Shown here: piece by piece, positions 14,302-22,548 of the stretch
Layout of the letters: each line of letters opens with the position of its first letter
How positions within the stretch are numbered: the first letter of the stretch is position 1
From: Bacteroidota bacterium
Lineage (GTDB): Bacteria > Bacteroidota > Bacteroidia > Flavobacteriales > Flavobacteriaceae
NCBI GenBank assembly: GCA_023457535.1
Contig: JAEWLN010000068.1
Span: forward strand, 1 to 33,032
Length of the DNA stretch: 33,032 nt
Direction: 5' to 3'
Made by a program: the position numbers and the translations under genes
The notes under the pieces: model-generated
What the model was told of the DNA's origin: nothing
Databases searched by the model: none
The model's input: the letters and a program-made list of their open reading frames with translations, nothing else

Positions 14302-16757
14302 TTTTCCTTCATGTAAGCAGCCGTCATTTTTTTGATGCGTTCGGCCAATGTCTCGCTGGAGAGTTTTTCGCGCAATCGGTCCGTAATGATCGGAAAGCTG
14401 AACGGCGTGGGCTTGTTGCACGCTTTCCATACGATTTGCTGCAACGCAATGCGCTCGAGCGCCTGGATCAGACGACCTTCCTCGAGCTGGTGCTCAAATG
14501 TTTCCCGATACGCTTGCTGAAACAACAAATTCTCCGGCTCATAATCGCGGAACACCTCAAAAATCAACTGCGAGGAACTTTGCAGATGTTTGGTTTTGAC
14601 GATTTTGCCCGGAAAACCTGTGAACACCAATCCGGAGATCACCGCAATATCGCGAAATTTCCGACGCGCCATCTCGGTCGCATTCAAACTTTTTTGCAGG
14701 TCGTCGTGCACGTAATCGGTCGAAAATAAATTGTTGTCGATCACGGACTGCATATCCACCGGTTGGTCCGACAGCAATTCGAATCCGTAATCATTATACG
14801 CCAATGAAAACGTAATCGGGAACAGCAAACTGATGCGGTACGCGAGCAAACTGGCCAACGCTTCATGGACAAACCGGCCCTCGAACGGATAAAAAATCGC
14901 GTGGTAACCTTCGCGCGTCTTAAACGTTTCAATCAGGAACTCACCGCCCGTAGGCACGATCGACTCGCGTCGCTGGCGTTTAAAAATAGGCGCCATCGCT
15001 TTGAGTTCGGGCGACATATCCGGCTCATTGGCCGAATACATTTCCTGGCGCAGCATTTCACTCATTTTGGCAGAGAAAGACAGCCGTCCGCCCATCCAGC
15101 TGACCACGCGCACGTTTTTCGCATTCTCGGCATTTTTGACCAGCACCTGCATGTTTTTGATTTGATACAACTCGAGTTTGCGGCCCGCAAAACTAAAAAT
15201 GTCGCCCGGTTTTAGCTTGGAGATGAACCATTCCTCGAGCGTCCCGATGAAACCGCCGCCAAGGTATTTCACGTGCATCACCGCATCGCCCACAATGGTC
15301 CCGATTTGCATGCGGTGGTGCATCGCCACCATGCGCGAGTTGATTTTGTACAATCCGTTTTCCTCTATTTCAACCTTTTTGTATTCATCATACGCCTGCA
15401 GGCTCTGGCTTCCTTGTGTGATAAAATTCAGTATCCATTGAAACTGCTCCCGCGTAATGGCCTGGTAACAAAACGTCGACTGCACCTCCCGGAAAATCTC
15501 ATCCGGGAAAAATCCGTCCGAAACGGCCAAAGTATTGAGGTATTGCACCAAAACATCCCACGAATTCAAATACGGAATCCGATCCTCCACAATAGTTTTG
15601 GCCACCGCTTTTTTGAGCGCCGACGCCTCGATGAGTTCCATGGCGTGCGTCGCCACAAAATGGATCACGCTTTCCTTGCCCGGCTGGTGCCCGCTGCGGC
15701 CTGCGCGCTGCATGAACCGCGCCACGCCTTTGGGCCCGCCAATCTGGATCACCGATTCCACGGGCGCAAAATCAACACCCAAGTCCAGGCTTGACGTGCA
15801 AACCACCGCCTTGAGTTCTTCGTTGCGTATCGCCTGTTCTACCCAAAGCCGCGTTTCGCGGTTGATCGAACCGTGGTGCATCGCCATTTCCCCCGCAAAT
15901 TCAGGATATTTATCGAGCAGCCGCTGAAACCACATTTCGCATGCAGACCGGACATTGGTAAACACCAGCGTGGTCCGGCTGCGCTTGATGATGCCAGCCA
16001 CCTCATCGATCAGGTGCAAACCCATGTGCCCGCGCCACGGATACGAATCCATCGTTTCGGGAATGACCGATAGTATCTTGATTTTCTTATCGATGTTTGC
16101 GCGTATCAACACAGAATGATGGTACGCCTGCGAACCGATTCCCAGCAACACTTCCCTGCCCTGCTGCAAATTGCCGATCGTAGCTGAAATGCCCCAGATC
16201 CTCAAACCCGGCGCTACTGATTTGAGCCGCGACAATCCAAGTTCCATCTGCACACCGCGCTTGGTCCCCAGCAACTCATGCCACTCATCGACCACGATCG
16301 CACGGCAATTCTCAAAAGTTTTCGCATAACCTTTCGACGCGAGCAGCAGTTGCAAACTTTCGGGCGTGGTAATGAGCAAATCGGGCATTTTGCCGCGTTG
16401 TTTGGCACGTTCGGCCGTGGTCGTGTCACCGGATCGGATGCCTACGGTAAGCGGCACGTCCCAATCTCCTATCACGCGTTCTGCAGCCTGCTTTATCTCT
16501 ACAGACAACGCGCGCAACGGCGTGATCCAAATGGCCTTGATCCCCGGCTTATTTTTGATTTTCGGGCCTGATTGCAGGTAGTCCAGCACAATCGGGATCC
16601 ACAACGCATAGGTTTTCCCGCTGCCCGTCGGGGCGTTCAGCAAGCCATTTTTACCCTGCAAAAAGGCCGTCCACGTTTGCTTTTGAAACGCGAACGGTTT
16701 CCAGTTTTGCTGCCGGAACCAATCATCTGCAATATCGAATAGCGCTTTTCTGTTCAT
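14298..16757 (-). CDS. Ligase-associated DEXH-box helicase (Lhr-like)
   Basis: This 819-residue ATP-dependent helicase belongs to the Lhr-related group tied to bacterial ATP-dependent ligases. Motifs in order: FQKQTW (Q-motif-like region), Walker A A-P-T-G-S-G-K-T at 42-49, TPLRAL (Ia), TTPESL, DEWH at 157-160 (motif II; W where many have A or V), SATIG (III), FTNVRS (IV), TSSLDLGVDF (V) and QRAGRSGHQPG (VI). The long C-terminal half corresponds to the winged-helix and Lhr-core domains. The start at 16757 (MNRKALF) is preferred to an in-frame ATG at 16790, which lies in the repeat. The A of this ATG is the last base of the A-rich end of repeat copy 2. Likely role: unwinding or tracking on DNA during repair with the ligase and nucleases. 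Confidence 0.95.
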   Translation of the reverse strand: MNRKALFDIADDWFRQQNWKPFAFQKQTWTAFLQGKNGLLNAPTGSGKTYALWIPIVLDYLQSGPKIKNKPGIKAIWITPLRALSVEIKQAAERVIGDWDVPLTVGIRSGDTTTAERAKQRGKMPDLLITTPESLQLLLASKGYAKTFENCRAIVVDEWHELLGTKRGVQMELGLSRLKSVAPGLRIWGISATIGNLQQGREVLLGIGSQAYHHSVLIRANIDKKIKILSVIPETMDSYPWRGHMGLHLIDEVAGIIKRSRTTLVFTNVRSACEMWFQRLLDKYPEFAGEMAMHHGSINRETRLWVEQAIRNEELKAVVCTSSLDLGVDFAPVESVIQIGGPKGVARFMQRAGRSGHQPGKESVIHFVATHAMELIEASALKKAVAKTIVEDRIPYLNSWDVLVQYLNTLAVSDGFFPDEIFREVQSTFCYQAITREQFQWILNFITQGSQSLQAYDEYKKVEIEENGLYKINSRMVAMHHRMQIGTIVGDAVMHVKYLGGGFIGTLEEWFISKLKPGDIFSFAGRKLELYQIKNMQVLVKNAENAKNVRVVSWMGGRLSFSAKMSEMLRQEMYSANEPDMSPELKAMAPIFKRQRRESIVPTGGEFLIETFKTREGYHAIFYPFEGRFVHEALASLLAYRISLLFPITFSLAYNDYGFELLSDQPVDMQSVIDNNLFSTDYVHDDLQKSLNATEMARRKFRDIAVISGLVFTGFPGKIVKTKHLQSSSQLIFEVFRDYEPENLLFQQAYRETFEHQLEEGRLIQALERIALQQIVWKACNKPTPFSFPIITDRLREKLSSETLAERIKKMTAAYMKEK

Positions 16758-16758
16758 T

Positions 16759-16890
16759 TTTATTTTTTGGGCGTGCCGGCGGATCGGCAATCTCTAACCT
16801 TTAAACACTGGGGTCGCCGTCGGGCTGTACGCTGTATCTTTTTCGCGCTAAAGAAGCGCAAAAAAGGATGCCGCTCCCATCCCTCACGCC
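16759..16890 (-). repeat. Dispersed structured intergenic element, copy 2
   Basis: Read on the minus strand from 16890: GGCGTGAGGGATGGGAGCGG, CATCCTTTT, a hairpin TGCGCT-TCTTT-AGCGCG, AAAAAGATACAGCGTA, CAGCCCG, a variable part, CCGGCACGCCC and AAAAAATAAAAA. Block order is the same as in copies 1 and 3. It sits within the 196-bp gap between the ligase stop and the helicase start, both on this strand, so it would be transcribed as part of the operon mRNA. Its 3' A-run merges with the helicase ATG. Its 5' side is flanked by 7-bp tandem repeats. Confidence 0.8.
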
Positions 16891-16914
16891 ATCAGGCGTT
16901 CCCATTCAACCTCC

Positions 16915-16949
16915 GACGTTCGACGTTCGACGTTTGACGTTTCACATTC
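16915..16949 (-). repeat. Degenerate 7-bp tandem repeat, five units
   Basis: Plus-strand units: GACGTTC, GACGTTC, GACGTTT, GACGTTT, CACATTC. The array starts 4 bp beyond the ligase stop codon (16954) and lies 24 bp from repeat copy 2, on its 5' side. A similar heptamer run flanks copy 3 on the same side. Confidence 0.75.
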
Positions 16950-16953
16950 GCCA

Positions 16954-18549
16954 TCATATCAACCCCTTCAGATCCTCGATCGAATTGGCCTCATCGATCT
17001 TCTTGTCGAGCCGCCAGCGCAAAATCCTCGGAAACCGCGTCGCCACGCCGCTTTTGTGCCGTTTGGAAAGCGAAATTCCCTCAAACCCGATTTCAAAAAC
17101 CAGTTCAGGCGTCACGCTGCGCACGGGGCCAAACCGCTCGAGCGTGTGCTTTTTGATCCAGTCGTCCACTTTGCGGAACTCGGCGTCGGTCAGCCCTGAA
17201 TAGGCTTTGGCAAACGTGACGAGTTCGCGTCCGTTTTCCGTTTCCTGCCACAATGCAAACGTATAATCGGTGAATAAATTGGCACGCCGGCCGGAGCCGC
17301 GCATCGCATAAACCAATACCGCGTCAATGGTGAGCGGCTCGATTTTCCACTTCCACCAATCGCCTTTCTTGCGCCCCACGCCATAAACCGAATCTTTTCG
17401 CTTGAGCATCAACCCTTCTGAATGCAACTCACGCGCTTTCATCCGCTCATCGGTAACAGCCTGCCACGAATCGAGCGCAACCGTTTCGGACAGCAAAAGC
17501 GGCAGGTCTTTCCCTTTGACCTGGTCGTACAATCCTTCAAGCCATTTTCTTCTGGTTGTATAACTTTCATTCCGGACGTCGCGGCCTTCCCATTCGAGCA
17601 AATCGTAAGCTTTGATAATGACAGGTGTTTTTTTGAGCAGGTCTGCCGATACGTTTTTGCGCCCGATGCGCGTCTGCAAATCGTTGAACGTTCCGATCGC
17701 TCCGCCGGAAAACGGCAGGATCTCCCCGTCGATGACCGTGCCGTCGGGGATAAAATCGAGCAACCGGCGAAATTCAGGGTATTTATCGGTGACGAGTTCC
17801 TCGCCGCGGCTCCAAATGTATATTTCGCCTTCGCGGATAATGGTTTGGGAACGGATGCCGTCCCATTTGTGTTCGATCGCCCAATCGGTGGCGTCGCCCA
17901 AATCGGACACTTCACCCTCGATCGGGTACGCCAGGTAAAACGGATACGGCTTGGATTGGTAATCGCTGCTTTTCTCCTCAAGGATCAACTCCCGGAACGT
18001 GATGCTATTGGGGTCCCAGTTGCCCATCAGTTTGAACGCCAGCAAATCCTCATCCACGTTGGTGGCCTTTGACAGCGCGCGCGTCATGAGTTTCTGGCTC
18101 ACCCCGATGCGGAAACTGCCCGTGATCAGCTTGGTAAAAACGAAACGTTCGTAATAACTCAGGCTGAGCCAGTTTTGATGCAGGTAATTGCGTTTTTCTT
18201 CGTCTGTTTTGGATTTGAGGGCGATCATTTCGCGCAGGAACTCGGTCAGGCTTTTATCCGAATGTTCGTCGGTAGGCGGAATGATCAGCGCAATGGTTTC
18301 AGCCAGATCGCCTACAATGTGGTAACTTTCCTCGAACAGCCACAGCGGAATGTTCGCGATCTCGTTGGCCCAGATCCTGAGCAGCGTCGTGTTGACCGGG
18401 CGCGGCGGGCGTCGGTGCGACAAGATCGCGATCGTCCAAACCTTATCCTGGTCTGAGGCTACGCGAAAATATTCGGTCAACGCACTGACTTTGTCTGACG
18501 TTTTGTTCGATCCGTCCAGGGTCTTGATGAGCTCGGCGAAATTTTTCAT
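16954..18549 (-). CDS. ATP-dependent DNA ligase of the ligase-associated damage response cluster
   Basis: The 531-residue protein seals nicks with ATP. Domains: an N-terminal DNA-binding domain (about 1-205), the nucleotidyltransferase domain with adenylation motif E-H-K-W-D-G at 226-231 (K228 the lysine that takes AMP), then R-G-E-E-L (Ia), DGEILPF (III), LMLKRKDSVYGVGRKKGDWWKWK (IV-V), and a C-terminal OB-fold domain. This matches the bacterial LigB/C-like ligases found with a helicase and two nucleases. It supplements, rather than replaces, the NAD-dependent LigA that Bacteroidota use for replication (family knowledge). Its ATG overlaps the exonuclease stop by four bases (18546-18549). After its stop come a heptamer array and repeat copy 2 before the helicase. 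Confidence 0.96.
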   Translation of the reverse strand: MKNFAELIKTLDGSNKTSDKVSALTEYFRVASDQDKVWTIAILSHRRPPRPVNTTLLRIWANEIANIPLWLFEESYHIVGDLAETIALIIPPTDEHSDKSLTEFLREMIALKSKTDEEKRNYLHQNWLSLSYYERFVFTKLITGSFRIGVSQKLMTRALSKATNVDEDLLAFKLMGNWDPNSITFRELILEEKSSDYQSKPYPFYLAYPIEGEVSDLGDATDWAIEHKWDGIRSQTIIREGEIYIWSRGEELVTDKYPEFRRLLDFIPDGTVIDGEILPFSGGAIGTFNDLQTRIGRKNVSADLLKKTPVIIKAYDLLEWEGRDVRNESYTTRRKWLEGLYDQVKGKDLPLLLSETVALDSWQAVTDERMKARELHSEGLMLKRKDSVYGVGRKKGDWWKWKIEPLTIDAVLVYAMRGSGRRANLFTDYTFALWQETENGRELVTFAKAYSGLTDAEFRKVDDWIKKHTLERFGPVRSVTPELVFEIGFEGISLSKRHKSGVATRFPRILRWRLDKKIDEANSIEDLKGLI

Positions 18550-19577
18550 GTGGCACTTTCCGGTTCTTTGTCATTGGCTTCGGCCAAATCGCCTTCGTCG
18601 CCTTCGTACTGGGTTTGTTCTGTCCTTGCATCATAGCCGAGCTCGCGCAGGTATCTCGAGAAAATGTCCGAATATCCGTGCGTACAAATGATTTTCTCGG
18701 CGCCTGTCGATTTGATGCTGTCAAGCAGCGAATACCAATCGCAATGGTCGCTGAGCACAAAACCCTTGTCGATGGCGCGCCGTCTTCTCGCCCCGCGAAA
18801 GGCCATCCAGCCAGAGGCCGACCCGGTTACGTATGGCGTCATTCGCCGGATCCACGTCGAACCGTGCGCGCTGGGTGGCGCCAGTACAATGTTGCCCAGC
18901 AGGTCTTCTTTTTTGGTTTCGTAGGTGATGCGCGTCGTGGGTGGAAAATCGACCATCGGACGCAATACATTGGTCATGTTTTCCACTGCGCCGTGCGTAT
19001 AGATTTGGCCGATGCCGGTGTCGAGGTATTTCAAAAGCCGCTGCGCTTTCCCCAACGTATAGCCAAATAAAATGGAAGTTTTGCCTTCGGCGCGGTTGGT
19101 TGCCCACCAATTGTTGATATCGGTGAAGACCTCGCTTTGCGGGATCCAGTTGAACGCAGGAAGCCCGAAAGTGTTTTCTGTAATGAACGTGTGGCATTTG
19201 ACCGTTTCGTAGGGCGTCGAAATCCCGTCGTCCTCGACTTTGTAATCGCCGGTAAAAACCCAGACTTCGCCCTTATATTCAACGCGGATCTGCGCGCTGC
19301 CGATAATGTGCCCGGCCGGATGAAACGAAAATTTGACGCCATTGATCGTAAAAGTGTCGTTCCAGTCTTTTCCCGTGACACTGATGTCGCCCAGCCGGTG
19401 TTTGATGATCGGGACATTCCAATGGTGCGTGATGTAATGCTTGTGTCCCCAACGCGAATGGTCGGCATGGCCGTGCGTGATAATGGCTTTATCCACGGGC
19501 CGCCACGGGTCGAGATACACATCGGCCTGCTGGCAGTAGATGCCTTTGTCGTTAAAAGCCAATAACGGGGTTTTCAT
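18546..19577 (-). CDS. Ligase-associated MBL-fold exonuclease
   Basis: The 343-residue protein is a metallo-beta-lactamase/beta-CASP nuclease, named in this operon type as the ligase-associated DNA exonuclease. The zinc site is visible: T-H-G-H-A-D-H with H35, H37, D39 and H40, then HPAGHIIGSAQ, FTGDYKVE (D of the metal bridge), ENTFG, LSDHCDW (late motif) and ICTHGYSD. The architecture resembles SNM1/CPSF73-type nucleases, acting on DNA ends. It is the first gene of the operon and is followed by the ligase with a four-base overlap. The C-terminus is acidic and low in complexity (EGDEGDLAEANDKEPE). A TAACTTTA box at 19599-19592 may be part of its promoter. Confidence 0.94.
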   Translation of the reverse strand: MKTPLLAFNDKGIYCQQADVYLDPWRPVDKAIITHGHADHSRWGHKHYITHHWNVPIIKHRLGDISVTGKDWNDTFTINGVKFSFHPAGHIIGSAQIRVEYKGEVWVFTGDYKVEDDGISTPYETVKCHTFITENTFGLPAFNWIPQSEVFTDINNWWATNRAEGKTSILFGYTLGKAQRLLKYLDTGIGQIYTHGAVENMTNVLRPMVDFPPTTRITYETKKEDLLGNIVLAPPSAHGSTWIRRMTPYVTGSASGWMAFRGARRRRAIDKGFVLSDHCDWYSLLDSIKSTGAEKIICTHGYSDIFSRYLRELGYDARTEQTQYEGDEGDLAEANDKEPESAT

Positions 19578-19760
19578 TTTTTGGGTTTTTATAAAGTTAC
19601 GGTGATGGGTTTACATTTGTTGGTGAATTTCTTATATGTTTTGTGCTGCAGGTAATCCTCCACGCGCGAATAATTGGCGGCGTGCGTAGCGGGAAAAAGC
19701 TCTCAAAAAATCAACCTGTTATCATAATCGTAAAATAAGTCCGCAAACAACTGAATTGAT

Positions 19761-19768
19761 TATCTTTG
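19761..19768 (+). promoter_or_regulatory. -7 box for pruA
   Basis: TATCTTTG is a full TAnnTTTG match 38 nt before the ATG. No TTG is found at standard spacing. Confidence 0.5.
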
Positions 19769-19806
19769 TGCCACAATTTTTTGCCAATTCTTAAAAGATA
19801 TATTTT

Positions 19807-21438
19807 ATGCTCAAAGGATTTTTTCACGTACCCAAAGCGGTCAACGAACCTGTAAAGACTTATGCGCCGGGCAGCCCGGAAAAAAAGGCGGTCAAGGAAG
19901 CGTATGCAAAAATGTGGAACGAAACGATCGATGTGCCGCTGTACATCGGGTCTGAGGAAGTACGCACCGGAAACACCAGAAACATGACCGCGCCGCACGA
20001 CCACCAGCACGTGGTTGGAAAATACCATCTGGCTGAAAAACAACATGTCGAAAAAGCCATTGACAATGCGCTCGCAGCCAAAGACGCATGGGCTGACATG
20101 GCCTGGGAACAACGCGCCGCGATTTTTCTCAAAGCAGCAGAACTGATCGCCGGGCCTTACCGTGCCAGGATCAACGCCGCGACGATGATCGCACAATCCA
20201 AAACGATTTTCCAGGCCGAGATTGACGCGGCTTGCGAACTCATCGACTTTTTGCGGTTCAACGTCGAATACATGACCCAGATTTACAACGACCAGCCCAA
20301 TTCGAATTCGGATATGTGGAACCGTTTGGAATACCGTCCGCTCGAAGGATTTGTGTATGCCGTCACGCCATTCAACTTTACGGCCATTGCGGCAAATTTA
20401 CCGGCCAGCGCGGCGATGATGGGCAATGTAGTTTTGTGGAAACCTAGCGACAGCCAGGTATTTTCGGCCAAAGTCATCATCGATGTGTTTAAGGAAGCGG
20501 GCGTCCCCGATGGCGTGATCAATGTTGTATTTGGCGACGCGGCAATGATTTCAGATGTGGTGTTCAACCACGCCGATTTTGCAGGCATCCATTTTACCGG
20601 ATCAACGCATGTTTTTAAAGATATTTGGGGCCATATCGGTCAAAACATCAACAAATACAAGACTTATCCAAGAATCGTCGGGGAAACCGGCGGAAAGGAT
20701 TTCGTCATTGCGCACCCGAGCGCCAATGTCAAACAGGTCGTAACGGGAATCGTGCGCGGCGCGTTTGAATTTCAGGGACAAAAATGTTCGGCGGCTTCGC
20801 GTGGATATATTCCGCAAAGTTTGTGGCCGGCGGTAAAAGCGCAATTGATCGCCGATGTGCAATCGTTCAAAATGGGTTCTCCGGAAGATTTTACGAATTT
20901 CATCACCGCCGTGATCCACGAAGGTTCATTCGATAAATTGGCCTCGTACATCGATCAGGCCAAACAGGATGCAGATGCGGAAATCATCGTCGGCGGCAAT
21001 TACGACAAATCCAAAGGCTGGTTCATCGAGCCGACGGTCATCGTCACGACAAACCCTAAATACAAAACGATGGAAACCGAATTATTCGGGCCGGTGATGA
21101 CCATCTATGTATACGAAGACGCCAAATGGACCGAGACGTTGAAACTCGTCGATGAAACTTCAGATTATGCATTGACCGGAGCTGTATTCAGCCAGGACAG
21201 GTACGCGATCGAACAGGCGACCGTCGCGCTCAAAAACGCGGCCGGAAACTTCTACATCAACGACAAACCGACCGGAGCCGTCGTCGGGCAGCAGCCGTTT
21301 GGCGGGGCGCGTGCATCGGGGACGAACGACAAAGCGGGCTCTGCATTGAACCTGTTGCGTTGGGTTTCGCCGCGTACGATCAAGGAAACTTTTGTGACGC
21401 CGACGGATTACCGCTATCCGTTCCTGGCAGAAAAATAA
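19807..21438 (+). CDS. pruA: L-glutamate gamma-semialdehyde dehydrogenase (1-pyrroline-5-carboxylate dehydrogenase)
   Basis: This 543-residue NAD-dependent aldehyde dehydrogenase performs the second step of proline breakdown, turning glutamate semialdehyde into glutamate. The catalytic cysteine is C327 in EFQGQKCSAASR and the general base is E293 in VGETGGKDF. F-T-G-S-T at 263-267 is the cofactor loop, and TPFNFTAIAANLP and WKPSDSQV are further family motifs. Length and the FQGQKCSA signature fit the mono-functional PruA type (about 540 residues), not the fused PutA. No proline dehydrogenase gene lies nearby, so the pathway is split. A strong terminator follows. Confidence 0.96.
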   Translation: MLKGFFHVPKAVNEPVKTYAPGSPEKKAVKEAYAKMWNETIDVPLYIGSEEVRTGNTRNMTAPHDHQHVVGKYHLAEKQHVEKAIDNALAAKDAWADMAWEQRAAIFLKAAELIAGPYRARINAATMIAQSKTIFQAEIDAACELIDFLRFNVEYMTQIYNDQPNSNSDMWNRLEYRPLEGFVYAVTPFNFTAIAANLPASAAMMGNVVLWKPSDSQVFSAKVIIDVFKEAGVPDGVINVVFGDAAMISDVVFNHADFAGIHFTGSTHVFKDIWGHIGQNINKYKTYPRIVGETGGKDFVIAHPSANVKQVVTGIVRGAFEFQGQKCSAASRGYIPQSLWPAVKAQLIADVQSFKMGSPEDFTNFITAVIHEGSFDKLASYIDQAKQDADAEIIVGGNYDKSKGWFIEPTVIVTTNPKYKTMETELFGPVMTIYVYEDAKWTETLKLVDETSDYALTGAVFSQDRYAIEQATVALKNAAGNFYINDKPTGAVVGQQPFGGARASGTNDKAGSALNLLRWVSPRTIKETFVTPTDYRYPFLAEK

Positions 21439-21457
21439 TTGAAAGTCAATAACTAAC

Positions 21458-21483
21458 AGCCCGATTCGTTCGGGCTTTTTTTG
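21458..21483 (+). terminator. Rho-independent terminator of pruA
   Basis: AGCCCGA and TCGGGCT form a 7-bp stem around TTCGT, followed by TTTTTTT. Confidence 0.9.
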
Positions 21484-21484
21484 T

Positions 21485-21492
21485 TACTTTTG
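21485..21492 (+). promoter_or_regulatory. -7 box for the T9SS cargo gene
   Basis: TACTTTTG matches TAnnTTTG 20 nt before the ATG. The upstream element would fall in the pruA terminator stem, so the two signals are packed together. Confidence 0.5.
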
Positions 21493-21512
21493 GGTAACCT
21501 TAAAATCAACTT

Positions 21513-22502
21513 ATGAAATCAAAATTACTTTTATTTTTTGGCCTCGCCAGCCTTACGGCCCAGGCCCAGTCGCCGATAACGTCGTTCACGCCTAACGCGG
21601 CATCCGAATTTAACCTTTTTACGCCCGGCAATGCGCTCAACCAGGCGCCACAGGGAGACAATGCCGCATGGTCATTTACCGGACTTGTCGCCCTTGGAAC
21701 GGCCAGCTACGAAACACCCGCACCGACAGCAGGAGAAATTTCAAATTATCCTTCAACAACTGGAAAATTGCGCCACGTAGAGGTCGTCGAGGGCGTAAGT
21801 ATTGTCACCGATATTTTTTACAAGGCGCCCGGCAACAACGTGTCGATAACGGGTGTTGAATCTGACGGGTTCACGATCAATTACAACAGCAACAATGCCA
21901 ACATCGGCATTTATCCGCTGGCTTATGGATACAATGCGACCGATGCGGTGGCGGGCAATTATGTCTACGACACCTATTCGGGCACATTCTCCGGCAATAT
22001 AACGACAACCGTGGACGCTTACGGAACGATCTCGACCAACATCAACCCCACGCCTACGGCTGTCACGCGCATGAAAACCACGCAGAATTTGTCGATGAAT
22101 TACGGCATCTTTCCAAACGTAGGTACTTTTAACCAAACCATCTGGGATTATTTTACGGCCGGTTCAAGCGATCCGCTGGTGCGCGTGACGACCACGTCGA
22201 TCACCATTCCGCTGTTGTCTATTAATGATGTTTCAACCATTGTGGAGCTGCTTGACACCGAGTTGCAAACCAAATCGTGGGCGTCGGACCGGGTTACGAT
22301 GTCGCCGAATCCCGTAAAAGATGTGCTGACCGTTAAGGCTGCGCAGCCGGTCCAATCGGTTCAGTTGACCGACCTGACCGGAAAAGTGGTGCTGACCGCG
22401 CGAACCGGCGAAGTGAACGTCAGCGCGTTGCCCAACGGCGTTTATCTTGCCACGGTTGTAACCGATGCGGGCACGCAAACCCAAAAGATCATCAAACAAT
22501 AG
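21513..22502 (+). CDS. Secreted protein with T9SS C-terminal sorting domain
   Basis: The 329-residue protein has a signal peptide (KLLLFFGLASLTAQAQ) and a type A sorting domain over the last 73 residues. The domain opens with M-S-P-N-P-V at about 263-268, continues with QLTDLTGKVVLTA and ends in LPNGVYLATVVTD...KIIKQ, the hallmark that directs proteins through the type IX secretion system to the cell surface or medium. The middle part (about 20-255) is rich in T, N, Y and G with no recognisable enzyme motif (for example YNSNNANIGIYPLAYGYN), so the cargo function is unknown. It is a monocistronic gene between two strong terminators. It depends on the T9SS, whose plug protein gene is at 11957-13210. 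Confidence 0.9.
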   Translation: MKSKLLLFFGLASLTAQAQSPITSFTPNAASEFNLFTPGNALNQAPQGDNAAWSFTGLVALGTASYETPAPTAGEISNYPSTTGKLRHVEVVEGVSIVTDIFYKAPGNNVSITGVESDGFTINYNSNNANIGIYPLAYGYNATDAVAGNYVYDTYSGTFSGNITTTVDAYGTISTNINPTPTAVTRMKTTQNLSMNYGIFPNVGTFNQTIWDYFTAGSSDPLVRVTTTSITIPLLSINDVSTIVELLDTELQTKSWASDRVTMSPNPVKDVLTVKAAQPVQSVQLTDLTGKVVLTARTGEVNVSALPNGVYLATVVTDAGTQTQKIIKQ

Positions 22503-22521
22503 ATTGTTTTGCTTTAGTTGG

Positions 22522-22548
22522 AAACCCGCCGCGCGCGGGTTTTATTTT
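22522..22548. terminator. Bidirectional terminator between the T9SS cargo gene and rsmG
   Basis: AAACCCGC and GCGGGTTT form an 8-bp stem around CGCGC, followed by TTATTTTG. The rsmG stop codon (complement of 22542-22544) lies within the T-rich tail, so the signal overlaps the end of the opposite gene. Confidence 0.85.

Noticed and set aside
16915..16949. Heptamer array considered as a CRISPR array
   Set aside because: Units are 7 bp with no spacers, and there are no cas genes in the window.
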